64,000 nt of DNA from Salinisphaera orenii subsp. orenii MK-B5 (GTDB taxonomy: Bacteria > Pseudomonadota > Gammaproteobacteria > Nevskiales > Salinisphaeraceae): assembly GCF_003788635.1 (NCBI RefSeq), contig NZ_AYKH01000007.1, positions 1 to 64,000 on the forward strand, in the 5' to 3' direction. The notes under the pieces were generated by a model. That model was not told where the DNA came from, ran no database searches, and saw nothing but the letters and a program-made list of their open reading frames with translations. Below, piece after piece: positions 9,680 to 18,673 of this stretch (position 1 is the first letter of the stretch; each line of letters begins with the position of its first letter). Both the position numbers and the translations under genes were made by a program.

Positions 9680-10297
9680 ATGCACCTGTTACTTTTCGCG
9701 CTGGAACTGGCGGGTACTTTCGTTTTCGCGCTTAGTGGCGCGATGGCGGCGGTCCAGAAGCGGCTCGATATTTTCGGACTCGCGGTGCTCGCCTTCGCGA
9801 CTGGCACGGTGGGCGGGATCACACGTGATCTGCTCATCGGTGCCACGCCGCCGCTGGCGATCGCGGACGTGCGCTACGGGCTGACGACCATGGCGGCGGC
9901 ACTCGTGGTGTTCTTCGGCCATCGTCTGGTCGATCGCATCAGCCGGCCGGTGGCGATCTTCGATGCCGCCGGGCTGTCGCTGTTCGCCGTCGGCGGCTCG
10001 ATACGCGCGCTGGAGTTCGGGATCTCGCCGGTGATGGCCGCCGTGATGGGCATGATCACGGGGATCGGCGGCGGCATCATGCGCGACGTGCTCATCGACC
10101 GCCTGCCCATGGTGCTCGCGCCGACGGAGCTCTATGCGACCGCGGCGCTTCTTGGATCCACGATCACGGTCACGGGCATGACGCTCGACTGGCCGTTCGT
10201 GCCGACCGTGATCGGTGCGGCTGGCCTGTGTTTCTTTGTCCGCTACATGGCGATGCGTCGCGGCTGGCATCTGCCGGTGCCGCGTGTGGGGGAGTAA
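9680..10297 (+). CDS. TRIC/UPF0126 family cation channel (YicG/YadS-like)
   Basis: A 205-residue inner-membrane protein with seven likely membrane helices in two related halves. Each half has the glycine-rich signature of the family: GTVGGITRDLLIG in the first and GIGGGIMRDVLID in the second. Bacterial members form trimeric potassium-permeable channels related to animal TRIC channels; the physiological role is mostly unclear. ATG 9680 begins the protein close to its first helix, as family members do. An in-frame ATG at 9656 would add eight residues, and neither has a clear ribosome site. It is probably transcribed alone, convergent with the next gene. Confidence 0.9.
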   Translation: MHLLLFALELAGTFVFALSGAMAAVQKRLDIFGLAVLAFATGTVGGITRDLLIGATPPLAIADVRYGLTTMAAALVVFFGHRLVDRISRPVAIFDAAGLSLFAVGGSIRALEFGISPVMAAVMGMITGIGGGIMRDVLIDRLPMVLAPTELYATAALLGSTITVTGMTLDWPFVPTVIGAAGLCFFVRYMAMRRGWHLPVPRVGE

Positions 10298-10556
10298 AGC
10301 GTGACCAGAGGGCCGGACGAGGAGAATGAAAATCTTTAGGGGCCGATCACGATCGGATCCTGCACGGTGCCTTCGAATAATAGCGGCCGAACATCACGCT
10401 CGACCGCTATCGTTTTAGCCGTATGCGCCGTCTCTACGGGCATCCGTTGTGTAGACGCTGGAGGACCGGCGTGGGGCAGGGCATGGTCTATCCGGTGACA
10501 GCCCCGCGCGATGACGGTTGCTCACGGTATTGGCTGGCACTTTCGCCTGCGACCGG

Positions 10557-11936
10557 CTATGAAGATGCCCCCGAGCCATCCTCGCTGTCACTGGATTGCG
10601 CTGCATCGGGCTGATCGGCTTCGGCGGCCTGCCCGTCGGCATCGTTCCGCGTCACCCGCCAGACGGCGTTGGTCAGGTCGTCGGCAACGAGCACCGAGCC
10701 GTCGGGCGCGACGGTGACGCCGACCGGGCGGCCGCGGGTCTTGTCGTCGCCGTCGAGAAAGCCCGTCACGAAATCCACGGGGTCGCCGGCCGGCTCACCG
10801 TTCTCGAAGGGGATGAACACGACCTTATAGCCGACCGGGTCGCCACGATTCCAGCTGCCGTGTTCGCCTACGAACACGCCGTTGGCGAATTCGCCGCCGA
10901 CCTGTTGGTTGGAGAAAGCGATGCCGAGTGGGGCGTGATGCGAGCCCAGGCTGTAGTCCGGCGCGATCGCGGATTCGACTTTCTTCGGGTTCTCCGGCTT
11001 CACCCGCGGGTCGACGTGCTGGCCCCAGTAGCTGTACGGCCAGCCATAGAAGGCGCCCTCCTGCACGCGGGTGAGGTAGTCGGGCACGAGGTTGGGGCCG
11101 AGTTCGTCGCGTTCGTTGACCACCGCCCAGAGTTGGTCGGTGTCCGGCTGAAAGGTCAACGCCGTGGGGTTGCGCAGGCCGGTGGCGTAGGCGCGGTGGG
11201 CGCCGGTTTCGGCGTCGATCTCCCAGATTTCGGCACGATCGACTTCGGCTTCCATGCCGCGTTCGGTGATATTACTGTTGGAGCCGATGCCCACATACAG
11301 ATACTCGCCGTCCGGACTCGCGGTCAACGCCTTGGTCCAGTGGTGGTTGATCCGCGCGGGCAGCGGCGTGACCACGTCCGGCGGACCGCTGGCCTTGCGT
11401 TGGCCCGCTTCGTAGTCGAAACGAACCAGCGCGTCTTGGTTGGCGACGTAGAGATCGTTGTCGACCAGCGCCAGGCCGTAGGGTGCGTTGAGGTCGTCGG
11501 CGAAGACCGTCCGGTCTTCGTAGGTGCCGTCGCCATCACCGTCGCGCAGCAGGGTGAGTCGGTCGCCGCTTTCGACCGACGTCGTGCCCTTCGATTTGAT
11601 GATGCCGGCGATGAAGTCCTTCGGCCGTTTCTTCGGCGCCTTGCCGCCGCCCTTGCCCTCGGCGACCAGAATGTCGCCGTTGGGCAGCACGAGCGTGTGA
11701 CGCGGCACTTTCAGATCGTTCGCGATCGCGGTGATCGTGTAGCCGTCGGGCACGGTCGGTTTGGCGTCGTCCCAGGGCGCCGGTTCGGGGATCGTCATGT
11801 TGGGCAACAGCCCGCGCTGCGGTTCGGGCAGGTTCGGGTTGGGGCCGAACTGTTGTTCCGAATCCGCCGCGTGGGCCGTGCCGGCCGTCAGCAGAATCGA
11901 CAGGGCGGTGGCGTAGAGAATGCCTTGCGTTTTCAT
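10557..11936 (-). CDS. PQQ-dependent sugar (sorbosone-type) dehydrogenase
   Basis: A 459-residue secreted protein with a signal peptide at 1-23 (ending GTAHAA). The rest is a six-bladed beta-propeller of the glucose/sorbosone dehydrogenase type. Blade-like motifs include LKVPRHTLVLPNGDILVAEG, LNAPYGLALVDNDLYVAN, GLRNPTALTFQ and FVGEHGSWNR. Characterised relatives oxidise sugars in the periplasm with PQQ as cofactor; the substrate here is unknown. The C-terminal ~25 residues are an acidic low-complexity tail. ATG 11936 has GGAGG 5 bases upstream. Its ATG overlaps the stop of the DUF2231 gene (ATGA), so the two are translationally coupled. Confidence 0.88.
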   Translation of the reverse strand: MKTQGILYATALSILLTAGTAHAADSEQQFGPNPNLPEPQRGLLPNMTIPEPAPWDDAKPTVPDGYTITAIANDLKVPRHTLVLPNGDILVAEGKGGGKAPKKRPKDFIAGIIKSKGTTSVESGDRLTLLRDGDGDGTYEDRTVFADDLNAPYGLALVDNDLYVANQDALVRFDYEAGQRKASGPPDVVTPLPARINHHWTKALTASPDGEYLYVGIGSNSNITERGMEAEVDRAEIWEIDAETGAHRAYATGLRNPTALTFQPDTDQLWAVVNERDELGPNLVPDYLTRVQEGAFYGWPYSYWGQHVDPRVKPENPKKVESAIAPDYSLGSHHAPLGIAFSNQQVGGEFANGVFVGEHGSWNRGDPVGYKVVFIPFENGEPAGDPVDFVTGFLDGDDKTRGRPVGVTVAPDGSVLVADDLTNAVWRVTRNDADGQAAEADQPDAAQSSDSEDGSGASS

Positions 11937-12355
11937 GACCGGCCTCCAGTGCCGAGACGGGAAAAGCCGAGCAGGGTGGCCACACAGGCCAGTACGGCAA
12001 CGATGATCGAGAGCACGAAACCCGTGGGCATCGCCGCCCAGGCGTCGCGGGCATGAATCAGCGCGTTGATGAAGCCCAGGATCCAAGTGGCAAGCAGCAG
12101 CAGAAAGTAGGCGAGATACGGGCCGCGGCGCTCGGCCCGAAACAGGCCGACGAGCGCGCATACCAGGGCGAAACCGTTGAACACGAGCGCGCCGGCAATC
12201 ATCCAGGATGCGAAGGTGCTCCACTGGATGTGATACGACGCCGTATAGGCATAGTCGCTCACGGCGGCGCCGAGAAACAGCGGGAAGACGCCGGAGAGCA
12301 GTAGTGCATGAAGCGGATGGATCCCGCCTGCATGCGTTCGTTGGGCAGTGGTCAA
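11933..12355 (-). CDS. DUF2231 membrane protein
   Basis: A 140-residue inner-membrane protein with four predicted helices, starting with the family-like GGIHPLHALLLSGVFPLFLGA. DUF2231 proteins often sit beside sugar dehydrogenases of the sorbosone type, and a role as membrane or quinone-linked partner has been suggested but not shown. The start is read as TTG at 12355, because AAGGAG lies 6 bases before it and no ATG fits. The stop overlaps the dehydrogenase start by four bases. The two genes form one operon. Confidence 0.8.
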   Translation of the reverse strand: MTTAQRTHAGGIHPLHALLLSGVFPLFLGAAVSDYAYTASYHIQWSTFASWMIAGALVFNGFALVCALVGLFRAERRGPYLAYFLLLLATWILGFINALIHARDAWAAMPTGFVLSIIVAVLACVATLLGFSRLGTGGRS

Positions 12356-12949
12356 GACAAGCTCCTTTGGTCGGGCAGAACACGGGGCCCGCGGGGCGGC
12401 CGGGTGTTTCGGCAACGCAATCGTTGGCGTGCAGTGTAGTGCGCTCGGAAGGGCGTCACTAAAGTATTTATACGCACCGTATAAACCCGGTCGATGCCCG
12501 GTGCCACGCGGATTCAACGCCGTGGCGGTAGCGATCACCGGCAGCGCAAGCGACGGGCCAGCAGCCGTGGTGGGATGTTTGCAGGGAATGGGGCTGCATC
12601 CGTCAGGGCCGGCTACGGGGCCTTCTCGGACGAGCGGCCGCCAATTCGAGGAAGCGCATCGCCAGCCCGCGTGTCGCCGCCGCCGGGATGGCGTCGTTTC
12701 GCGCTCGCCGGCCGTGTCAGGGCAAGCCGCACAAGCCCGAACGGTGCGGCGCGCCGCTGCAATCGACACATGCGGTCCGTCCGATCGAACGCGGCTATCG
12801 CGTCGAACCCGTGACCGCCGGCCGGCGGTGGCCGAAAGGACATGCCGGCACGGGCGGCGTGCCTGGATCAAGCGGCGGTCGGGGATTGTGCGATCGGCGC
12901 CGCGCCATGGGGCGGTCGGATGGCCGGCTTCGCGCGCCCGGGGCCGCGG
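12356..12949. other. Intergenic stretch between rsgA and the DUF2231 operon
   Basis: These 594 bases have only spurious GC-rich frames. The AT-rich part near 12460-12490 contains an inverted repeat listed separately and is the most likely promoter region of the DUF2231/dehydrogenase operon. The rest, from about 12490, shows nothing recognisable. Confidence 0.55.
12467..12485. promoter_or_regulatory. 19-bp inverted repeat, candidate operator
   Basis: TTTATACG-CAC-CGTATAAA is a perfect 8-bp inverted repeat with a 3-base spacer, in an AT-rich island about 112 bases upstream of the DUF2231 start. The geometry suits a dimeric repressor or activator controlling the DUF2231/sugar-dehydrogenase operon. 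No matching regulator gene is adjacent. Confidence 0.5.
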
Positions 12950-14065
12950 TCAGCGCCGTCGGCCGCCGGTGTGGGGTCGTCGTGGCGGCGGCTTGCCCCT
13001 GGGTTTGTCGCCGGGTTTGTCGCCGGCGCGGTGCAGGCGCCGGTCGGCCGCGCCGGCGATCTCGCCGTGCAGCTTGAGATAATGCGCCAGACGCGCGGCG
13101 TCGACCGTGCCCGCGGTCGCCGCTGCGCGCAGTGCACAGCCCGGGTCTTGCCGATGCCGGCAATCGCGAAAGCGACAGCGCCGGGCGAGCGCGTCCAGGT
13201 CGGCGAAGTGGGTCTCGGCGAGGTCTTCCTCGCCGGTCGGCTTGAGCTCGCGCATGCCGGGTGTGTCGATCAGGCAGGCGCCGGAGGGCAGGGCGATCAG
13301 GGCGCGGTGCGTCGTGGTGTGGCGCCCGCGCGCGTCCTTTTGTCGGACCGTCCCGGTCTGCATGCGCTCGTGCCCGACGAGTGTGTTGGTCAGCGTGGAT
13401 TTGCCGGCCCCGGAACTGCCGACCAGGACCGCGGTTCGGCCCGCCGCCAGCCAGGGCGCCAGGACGGCTGCGCTTTCCGGCCGCCTGGCGTTGATGGCGA
13501 ATACGGGCAGATCGCGCGCGGCGAGTTCGGTCGCCAGGGCCCGGGCCGCGGTCGCGGTCGGGCCGTCGCGCCCGCCTTCGGTATCGGCCTTGGTCAGCAC
13601 GATCACCGGCCGCGCGCCGCCGTGCACCAACAGCAGATAGCGCTCGATCCGGCGCGGATTGAAGTCGCCGTCCAGTCCGCAGACGATGAACACCGTATCG
13701 ATATTGGCGGCGATCACCTGCTGCGCATAACGTTCGCCGGCGACGGCGCGCTTGATCGCGCTGTGCCGCGGGAGCAATGCGACGGCGCTGGGCTTGCCAC
13801 CGGCGTTTCCGTTGATCAGAAGCCAGTCGCCCACGGCCGGGCGCGCCTCGGGCCCCGTGACCGGCCGCTGCCACTCGGGCAGGGATTCGATGCGGAAGCC
13901 GTCGCCGCGGCCCTCGGACACGATGTAGCCGGAGCGATGCTGCTCCACAACGCGCGCCGGACGGGCGTCGGGATGGCCGGCGATCGTCGTTGCCCAGCTG
14001 CCGGCCGGCGGTGCGCCCTCGTGGGGCCAGCCGATGGCACGGAGCGCTGCGAAATCGGGGCTCAA
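12950..14065 (-). CDS. rsgA: Ribosome small-subunit GTPase RsgA
   Basis: A 371-residue circularly permuted GTPase that helps mature the 30S ribosomal subunit. An OB-fold occupies roughly 25-110. Motifs then run in permuted order: G4 LTKAD at 157-161, G1 P-loop GSSGAGKST at 216-224, and G3 DTPGM at 267-271. The zinc finger follows with Cys297, Cys302, His304 and Cys310. The tail (about 345-371) is rich in Lys, Arg, Pro and Gly, as expected for rRNA contact. The start is TTG at 14065: the encoded LSPDFAALRAIGW matches how family members begin, and an upstream ATG at 14089 is out of frame and soon stops. Confidence 0.93.
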   Translation of the reverse strand: MSPDFAALRAIGWPHEGAPPAGSWATTIAGHPDARPARVVEQHRSGYIVSEGRGDGFRIESLPEWQRPVTGPEARPAVGDWLLINGNAGGKPSAVALLPRHSAIKRAVAGERYAQQVIAANIDTVFIVCGLDGDFNPRRIERYLLLVHGGARPVIVLTKADTEGGRDGPTATAARALATELAARDLPVFAINARRPESAAVLAPWLAAGRTAVLVGSSGAGKSTLTNTLVGHERMQTGTVRQKDARGRHTTTHRALIALPSGACLIDTPGMRELKPTGEEDLAETHFADLDALARRCRFRDCRHRQDPGCALRAAATAGTVDAARLAHYLKLHGEIAGAADRRLHRAGDKPGDKPRGKPPPRRPHTGGRRR

Positions 14066-14217
14066 GCGGCGAGGCGAATGGGGTTCATGGCGGCATTCTA
14101 TCCCGCGGCCGACGATGCCCGGTCGAGAATAAAGATCGAACGATGATTCAGGCGGCCCGAACGCGTGTAGAGTCGTCGGCCTGATCCCAATGACGCGTCT
14201 TTCGGAGTACTCGCTGC

Positions 14218-15186
14218 ATGCGTGTTTTCAATAATCCGGTCGGATCCGGGTCGCTCTGGTTCGATAACCTGGCCACCGCCGAGGGGACGCCGGTCGCCTA
14301 CGATCCGCAGGCCCGGGCGTTCGTGCCCATGCCGCCGTTCTGCGCCAATCGCGAACGTATCGGCTGCAACTGGATCGCGCCCGAGCAGGGCGCCTTCTGC
14401 CGCTCCTGTGCGATGACCGCGCTGGCGCCGGATCCGTCCATCGAGAACGTGATGTCCGACTGGGCGGAGACCGAGGCGGCCAAGCGCTGGGTTCTGGACA
14501 ACCTGGGGCGCTGGCACTGGTTCCGGCCCGAGGACCCGGGCACCCGGCCCGTGTTTCATATGCTGGGCGAATACGGCGACACGCCGGCGCCCATGGGGCA
14601 CGCCGACGGAGTGGTCACCATCAGCGTGGCCGAGGCGGACCCGGTGGTGCGCACGAAACGCCGGCAGGCCCTGGGCGAGCCGTATCGCACCATGGTCGGT
14701 CACATGCGCCACGAGATCGCGCATATGCTCTGGTGGCGGCTGAGTCTTCGCAACGATTTTCTGGATGCCTTCCGCGACATGTTCGGCGACGAGCGCGAGG
14801 ATTACGGGGCGGCGCTCAAGCGGCACTACGGCAACGGCCCGCCGGCGGACTGGAATCAGCGTTTCCTGACGACCTACGCCTCGGCCCATCCCCATGAGGA
14901 CTGGGCCGAGACCACGGCGCACCTGCTGCACCTGACCGACCTCACCGACAGCTTCGCCGCGGCCGAGCTCTCATCGCCGGATCTGCCCAGCCCGGGCTGG
15001 GATCCGTACACCGAGACCGACTCGGAGCGCCTGATCTACGTCGCGGCCGCGGTCGCCGTGGGCATCAACCACGTGAATCGCTCGATGGGCCTGGCCGATC
15101 TCTATCCGTTCATGCTGGCGGAGTCGACCCATCGCAAGCTGGCCTTCGTGCACGACTGGCTGCGGCGGGGCGCCCAAGGGCTCTGA
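14218..15186 (+). CDS. Putative zinc-binding metallopeptidase (COG4307-like)
   Basis: A 322-residue protein. The N-terminus has a zinc-ribbon-like set of Cys42, Cys50, Cys61 and Cys64. The centre has the gluzincin motif HEIAH at 165-169, with a likely third ligand in the downstream HEDWAET. This matches the COG4307 family of predicted cytoplasmic zinc metallopeptidases, whose substrates are unknown. ATG 14218 begins with the family-typical MRVFNNP. It stands alone, divergent from rsgA. Confidence 0.85.
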   Translation: MRVFNNPVGSGSLWFDNLATAEGTPVAYDPQARAFVPMPPFCANRERIGCNWIAPEQGAFCRSCAMTALAPDPSIENVMSDWAETEAAKRWVLDNLGRWHWFRPEDPGTRPVFHMLGEYGDTPAPMGHADGVVTISVAEADPVVRTKRRQALGEPYRTMVGHMRHEIAHMLWWRLSLRNDFLDAFRDMFGDEREDYGAALKRHYGNGPPADWNQRFLTTYASAHPHEDWAETTAHLLHLTDLTDSFAAAELSSPDLPSPGWDPYTETDSERLIYVAAAVAVGINHVNRSMGLADLYPFMLAESTHRKLAFVHDWLRRGAQGL

Positions 15187-15500
15187 CACGATCGAGTCCT
15201 GGCCGGGGTAGTCTCTTCGGCCGGGCCGGACCGGGGCCCGGTCGGGTCGGGCGGATGGCGCACGCGCACGCGTTGGCCGGTGGACGCCGATGTCGCGGCG
15301 ATCACCGGATCCCGGCGCGTACGGCCAGCGTGCGTCAAAACTCCGGGTCGGGATGCATCCGCTAGCGAGCGTGGTTGATCATCGATCACTGCGGCCAGGA
15401 TGATGCCTGGCGCTCGCGGCCCGAGCCGATCTCCGCGGGCAGGACCGGGGCGGGCGCATCTTTCGCGCCCGCCCCCTCGACGCCGCGGCCGTGGACGCCT
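15187..15500. other. Intergenic stretch between convergent genes
   Basis: No gene is seen in these 314 bases. The part next to the BCCT carrier holds a strong hairpin listed separately as its terminator. Confidence 0.6.
15447..15475 (-). terminator. Hairpin terminator of the BCCT carrier
   Basis: GGGGCGGGCGC and GCGCCCGCCCC form a perfect 11-bp stem around a 7-base loop, 25 bases beyond the stop of the BCCT gene. No clear U-run follows on either strand, so termination may be weak or factor-assisted. Confidence 0.65.
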
Positions 15501-17117
15501 CTATGCGGCGCCGGCCGCCTGCCGGTCCTGCAGCTTGAGCAGCGCGTACTCGTGCCGGATGCCCTTGAGCAGCGAATAGCACATGAGCAGCAGCACGAAG
15601 GTGAACGGCAGGCCGGTCGTGACCGAGGCCGCCTGCAGGGCCGACAGCGCGTCGGCGCCGCCGACCACCAGGAGGGCCGCGGCGATGAAGCCCTCGGCGG
15701 CGCACCAGAACACACGCTGGGCGGCCGGCGCCTCGGTCTTGCCGCCGGCGGTGATGGTATCGATCACCAGCGAGCCGGAGTCCGACGAGGTGATGAAGAA
15801 CACCAGCACCAGCACGATCGCCAGGAACGAGGTGACGCTGGTCAGCGGCATGTTCTCGAGCATGCGGAACAGCGTGAGCGACGAATCCTGAATGCCGCCG
15901 GCCAGCGAGCCGACACCGCCCATCGCCTGATCGACCCCGGCACCGCCGAAGGCCGTCATCCAGATGCCGGTCACGACCATCGGCACGATCAGCACCGCGG
16001 TGAGGAATTCACGGACGGTTCGACCGCGTGAGACGCGGGCGATGAACATGCCCACGAACGGCGACCAGGAGATCCACCAGGCCCAGTAGAAGATGGTCCA
16101 GGAGTGGTAGAAGCTCTGGTCCTCGCGGCCGATCGGGTTGCTCAGCGGCAGCAGGTACTCGGCATAGCCGCCGAAAGTGGTCAGCAGGTTGCCCGCGAAC
16201 GCGAACACCGAGCCGGCGATGATCACGAACAGCAGCAGCAGACCGGCCAGGCCCATGTTGATGTTGCTGAGCAGCTTCACGCCACCGTCGATGCCGCGCA
16301 GGACCGATACGAGTGCGACCGCGGTCACGCCGGCGATGATGCCGATTTCCAGCGGCAGGTTGGCGGGCACACCGAACAGGAATTCGATGCCGCCGGCGGC
16401 CTGCTGGGCGCCGAAGCCCAGCGACGTCGCCAGCCCGAAGATCGTGGCGAGCACGGCCATCGTGTCGATGACGTTGCCGAGCGTGCCCCAGACACGATCG
16501 CCGAACAGGGGATAGAAGGTCGAGCGGATCGACAGCGGCATATCCTTGTTGTAGGCGAAAAACGCCAGCGACAGCGCCACCACGCCGTAGATCGCCCACG
16601 GATGCAGCGCCCAGTGATACATCACCGCGCCCATGGCGGCGGTCTTGGAGGCCTGGTCGCCGCCGGCCACGTTCAAAGGCGTGCCGGCCCATTCGGTGAA
16701 GTACCCGACCGGCTCGGCCACGCTCCAGAACATCAGCCCGATGCCCATGCCGGCGGCGAACAGCATCGCGAACCACGACAGGAGCGAGAACTCGGGCTTG
16801 GCGTCCTGACCGCCCAGGCGAACGCGGCCGTAGGGCAGGCAGATCATCAGCAGGCAGAACAACACGAAGATGTTGCCCGAGAGCAGGAACAGCCAGTCGA
16901 AGCTGTTGATCACCCAGTCGCGGGTGCTGGACAGCCCGGACTTCGAGGCCTCGGGGAAGATCATCGAGCCGACGACGAAGACCACGATGAGCACCGCGCT
17001 CCAGATGAAGACCGGATTGTGGAGATCCAGTCCGAATGGATGGATGTTGTCCTCGCCGATCTCGTAGTCGAAATCGTAGCGTTGTTCGAGTTCGTCGACT
17101 CGCTGGTTCGTGTTCAT
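15501..17117 (-). CDS. BCCT family transporter
   Basis: A 538-residue inner-membrane carrier of the betaine/choline/carnitine family with about 12 helices. It imports compatible solutes with sodium or proton symport and is typical of salt-tolerant bacteria. The family's glycine stretch AAGMGIGLMFWSVAEP is near residue 120, and the signature FYWAWWISWSPFVGMFIARVSRGR is near 335-360. The acidic N-terminus (about 1-35) is cytoplasmic. ATG 17117 is chosen over a TTG at 17141 because GGGGAGGG lies between them as ribosome site. It stands alone with a strong terminator. Confidence 0.95.
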   Translation of the reverse strand: MNTNQRVDELEQRYDFDYEIGEDNIHPFGLDLHNPVFIWSAVLIVVFVVGSMIFPEASKSGLSSTRDWVINSFDWLFLLSGNIFVLFCLLMICLPYGRVRLGGQDAKPEFSLLSWFAMLFAAGMGIGLMFWSVAEPVGYFTEWAGTPLNVAGGDQASKTAAMGAVMYHWALHPWAIYGVVALSLAFFAYNKDMPLSIRSTFYPLFGDRVWGTLGNVIDTMAVLATIFGLATSLGFGAQQAAGGIEFLFGVPANLPLEIGIIAGVTAVALVSVLRGIDGGVKLLSNINMGLAGLLLLFVIIAGSVFAFAGNLLTTFGGYAEYLLPLSNPIGREDQSFYHSWTIFYWAWWISWSPFVGMFIARVSRGRTVREFLTAVLIVPMVVTGIWMTAFGGAGVDQAMGGVGSLAGGIQDSSLTLFRMLENMPLTSVTSFLAIVLVLVFFITSSDSGSLVIDTITAGGKTEAPAAQRVFWCAAEGFIAAALLVVGGADALSALQAASVTTGLPFTFVLLLMCYSLLKGIRHEYALLKLQDRQAAGAA

Positions 17118-17456
17118 CGAATGAAGCCCTCCCCTGGACAAATGGCCGCGGCCGACAGCGAACGGTGCGCGAGTGCGTGCACTCGGGATGCTGTAATCGC
17201 GGTTTCTGTCGGCTAGAGCCTAGGCAGCCGGGTACGTGGTGTCAAAACAGCCGACGGCCGGATCGGTCGACTCGGCCGGGGCCGAACGCCGGGCGGCCAC
17301 CGACTGACGGCGCGCGATGGCCGGTAGCACTAGAGCCGGGATCGGCAGCATTCGCGCATATCGGCGCCTTCTCGAACCCGGCCGCCGGCTATTCTTCGGT
17401 TGCCGAATCAGGTGCTCGAGTGGTGAAGGAATGTGACTGTACGACGCACAGCCGGG

Positions 17457-18233
17457 TCAGGCCTGCCGCGTGCAGTTGCGCCCGGCGTGCTTGGCGCGAT
17501 AGACGGCGCGGTCGGCCCGGTCGATCAGCCGATGGATACGGGCGGTATCGACATCATGAGTGGTGGCGATGCCGATGCTCAGGGTGACGCTCACCCGGTC
17601 GTCGTTGTCCAGAACGATCGACGTCCGCGCCAGATGGCGGCGTATACGCTCGGCCAGGTCATGGGCGGTCGCGGCGTCGGTGGCGGGCAGGAGGGCCGCG
17701 AATTCCTCGCCGCCGTAGCGACAGAGCTGGTCGCCGTGGCGCAGTCGGTTCGCGATCTCCGCGCTGACGTATTGCAGGATCTCGTCACCCGTCTGGTGGC
17801 CGTGGGCATCGTTGACCCGCTTGAAATGATCGATATCGATGAATAGCAGCGCCGTCGGACCGTCGCCGGAATGCGCGGGGGCCGCGGCCTGGAGCAGCGC
17901 GCGGCGGTTGGGCAGGCCGGTGAGCTCGTCGGTGCGGGCCAGCCGGTGCAGGGCGCGTTCCGCCCGGTCCAGCCGCTGGATGAGCGCCAGCAGGCCGGCG
18001 ATCAGCGGCGGCATTATCGTGATCGAACAGGTCAGCGCGATGGTGTAGCCGAGCAGCCGGTGCTCGAGCCCCGCGAGGCGCATCGCCACGCCGGTGATCG
18101 TCAGTGCGAGGGCGATGTTGGCGAGGGTGAATACCGCGACTCCGCGCCAGACGCCGACGTGCCGCACGAAACGACGCAGCCGGCCGGCGGTGTCGGGAGG
18201 CGTAGTGGATGACTGTCGTTTCGCGGGGTTCAT
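17457..18233 (-). CDS. Membrane-anchored diguanylate cyclase (GGDEF)
   Basis: A 258-residue protein that should make cyclic di-GMP. Two membrane helices lie at about 31-53 and 60-86. The GGDEF domain starts with the usual ARTDELTGLPNRRAL (99-113), has the metal-binding FIDIDHFKRVND and the active-site GGEEF at 174-178. The product-inhibition I-site RxxD is intact (Arg165-Asp168), five residues before it. No sensory domain is visible apart from the membrane part. The start is placed at ATG 18233, close to the first helix; the longer frame upstream is Arg/Pro-rich and probably not translated. Confidence 0.9.
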   Translation of the reverse strand: MNPAKRQSSTTPPDTAGRLRRFVRHVGVWRGVAVFTLANIALALTITGVAMRLAGLEHRLLGYTIALTCSITIMPPLIAGLLALIQRLDRAERALHRLARTDELTGLPNRRALLQAAAPAHSGDGPTALLFIDIDHFKRVNDAHGHQTGDEILQYVSAEIANRLRHGDQLCRYGGEEFAALLPATDAATAHDLAERIRRHLARTSIVLDNDDRVSVTLSIGIATTHDVDTARIHRLIDRADRAVYRAKHAGRNCTRQA

Positions 18234-18673
18234 GGGCCTCGGCGTGGCTCGCGCTGTGTCGGGCGGTCGGCATGTCTTGCGGCCGCCGGGGTCTGGCCGC
18301 CGCTCGACGCGCACGCGGTACGGATGCGAATGCCGTCGGGCGCGTGCCGTCGCGGGAAGCGCTTGTCGGTGCCACATGTTATCGGCGTGCGTCGGCCCGG
18401 CATTAATGCCGGCTGGTCGAAGGACGAGATTCGGCGTGCGGAATACGCCACGGCGAATCCAGGCGTGGACCGGCAGGCCGAGACCTGCCGGCGCCGACCA
18501 CGACGGGTTGGCCCGTGCGATGCCGGGCTCGGGCCGGGGTGCGGGCGCGGTGTCGGTGCCGTACTGCTTCTCGGAGCCTTGCTGACGCCCGTTTCACGTT
18601 GTGCAATGCTGCCCGTCGAACGAATGGCACACCGTCGGCGCAGCGATCCGCCGGCTCGAAGGAAGCGCATCAC
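18234..18673. other. Intergenic stretch between divergent genes, no gene seen
   Basis: These 440 bases separate the diguanylate cyclase and the first DUF2252 gene, which diverge. Promoters for both must lie here, but I could not place them with confidence. No repeat or RNA structure stands out. Confidence 0.5.

Noticed and set aside
1799-9700. An attR copy of the guaA 3' end marking an island boundary
   Set aside because: I searched by eye for ACTATTGAGTGGGAG-like sequence and found none; a degenerate copy could escape notice.
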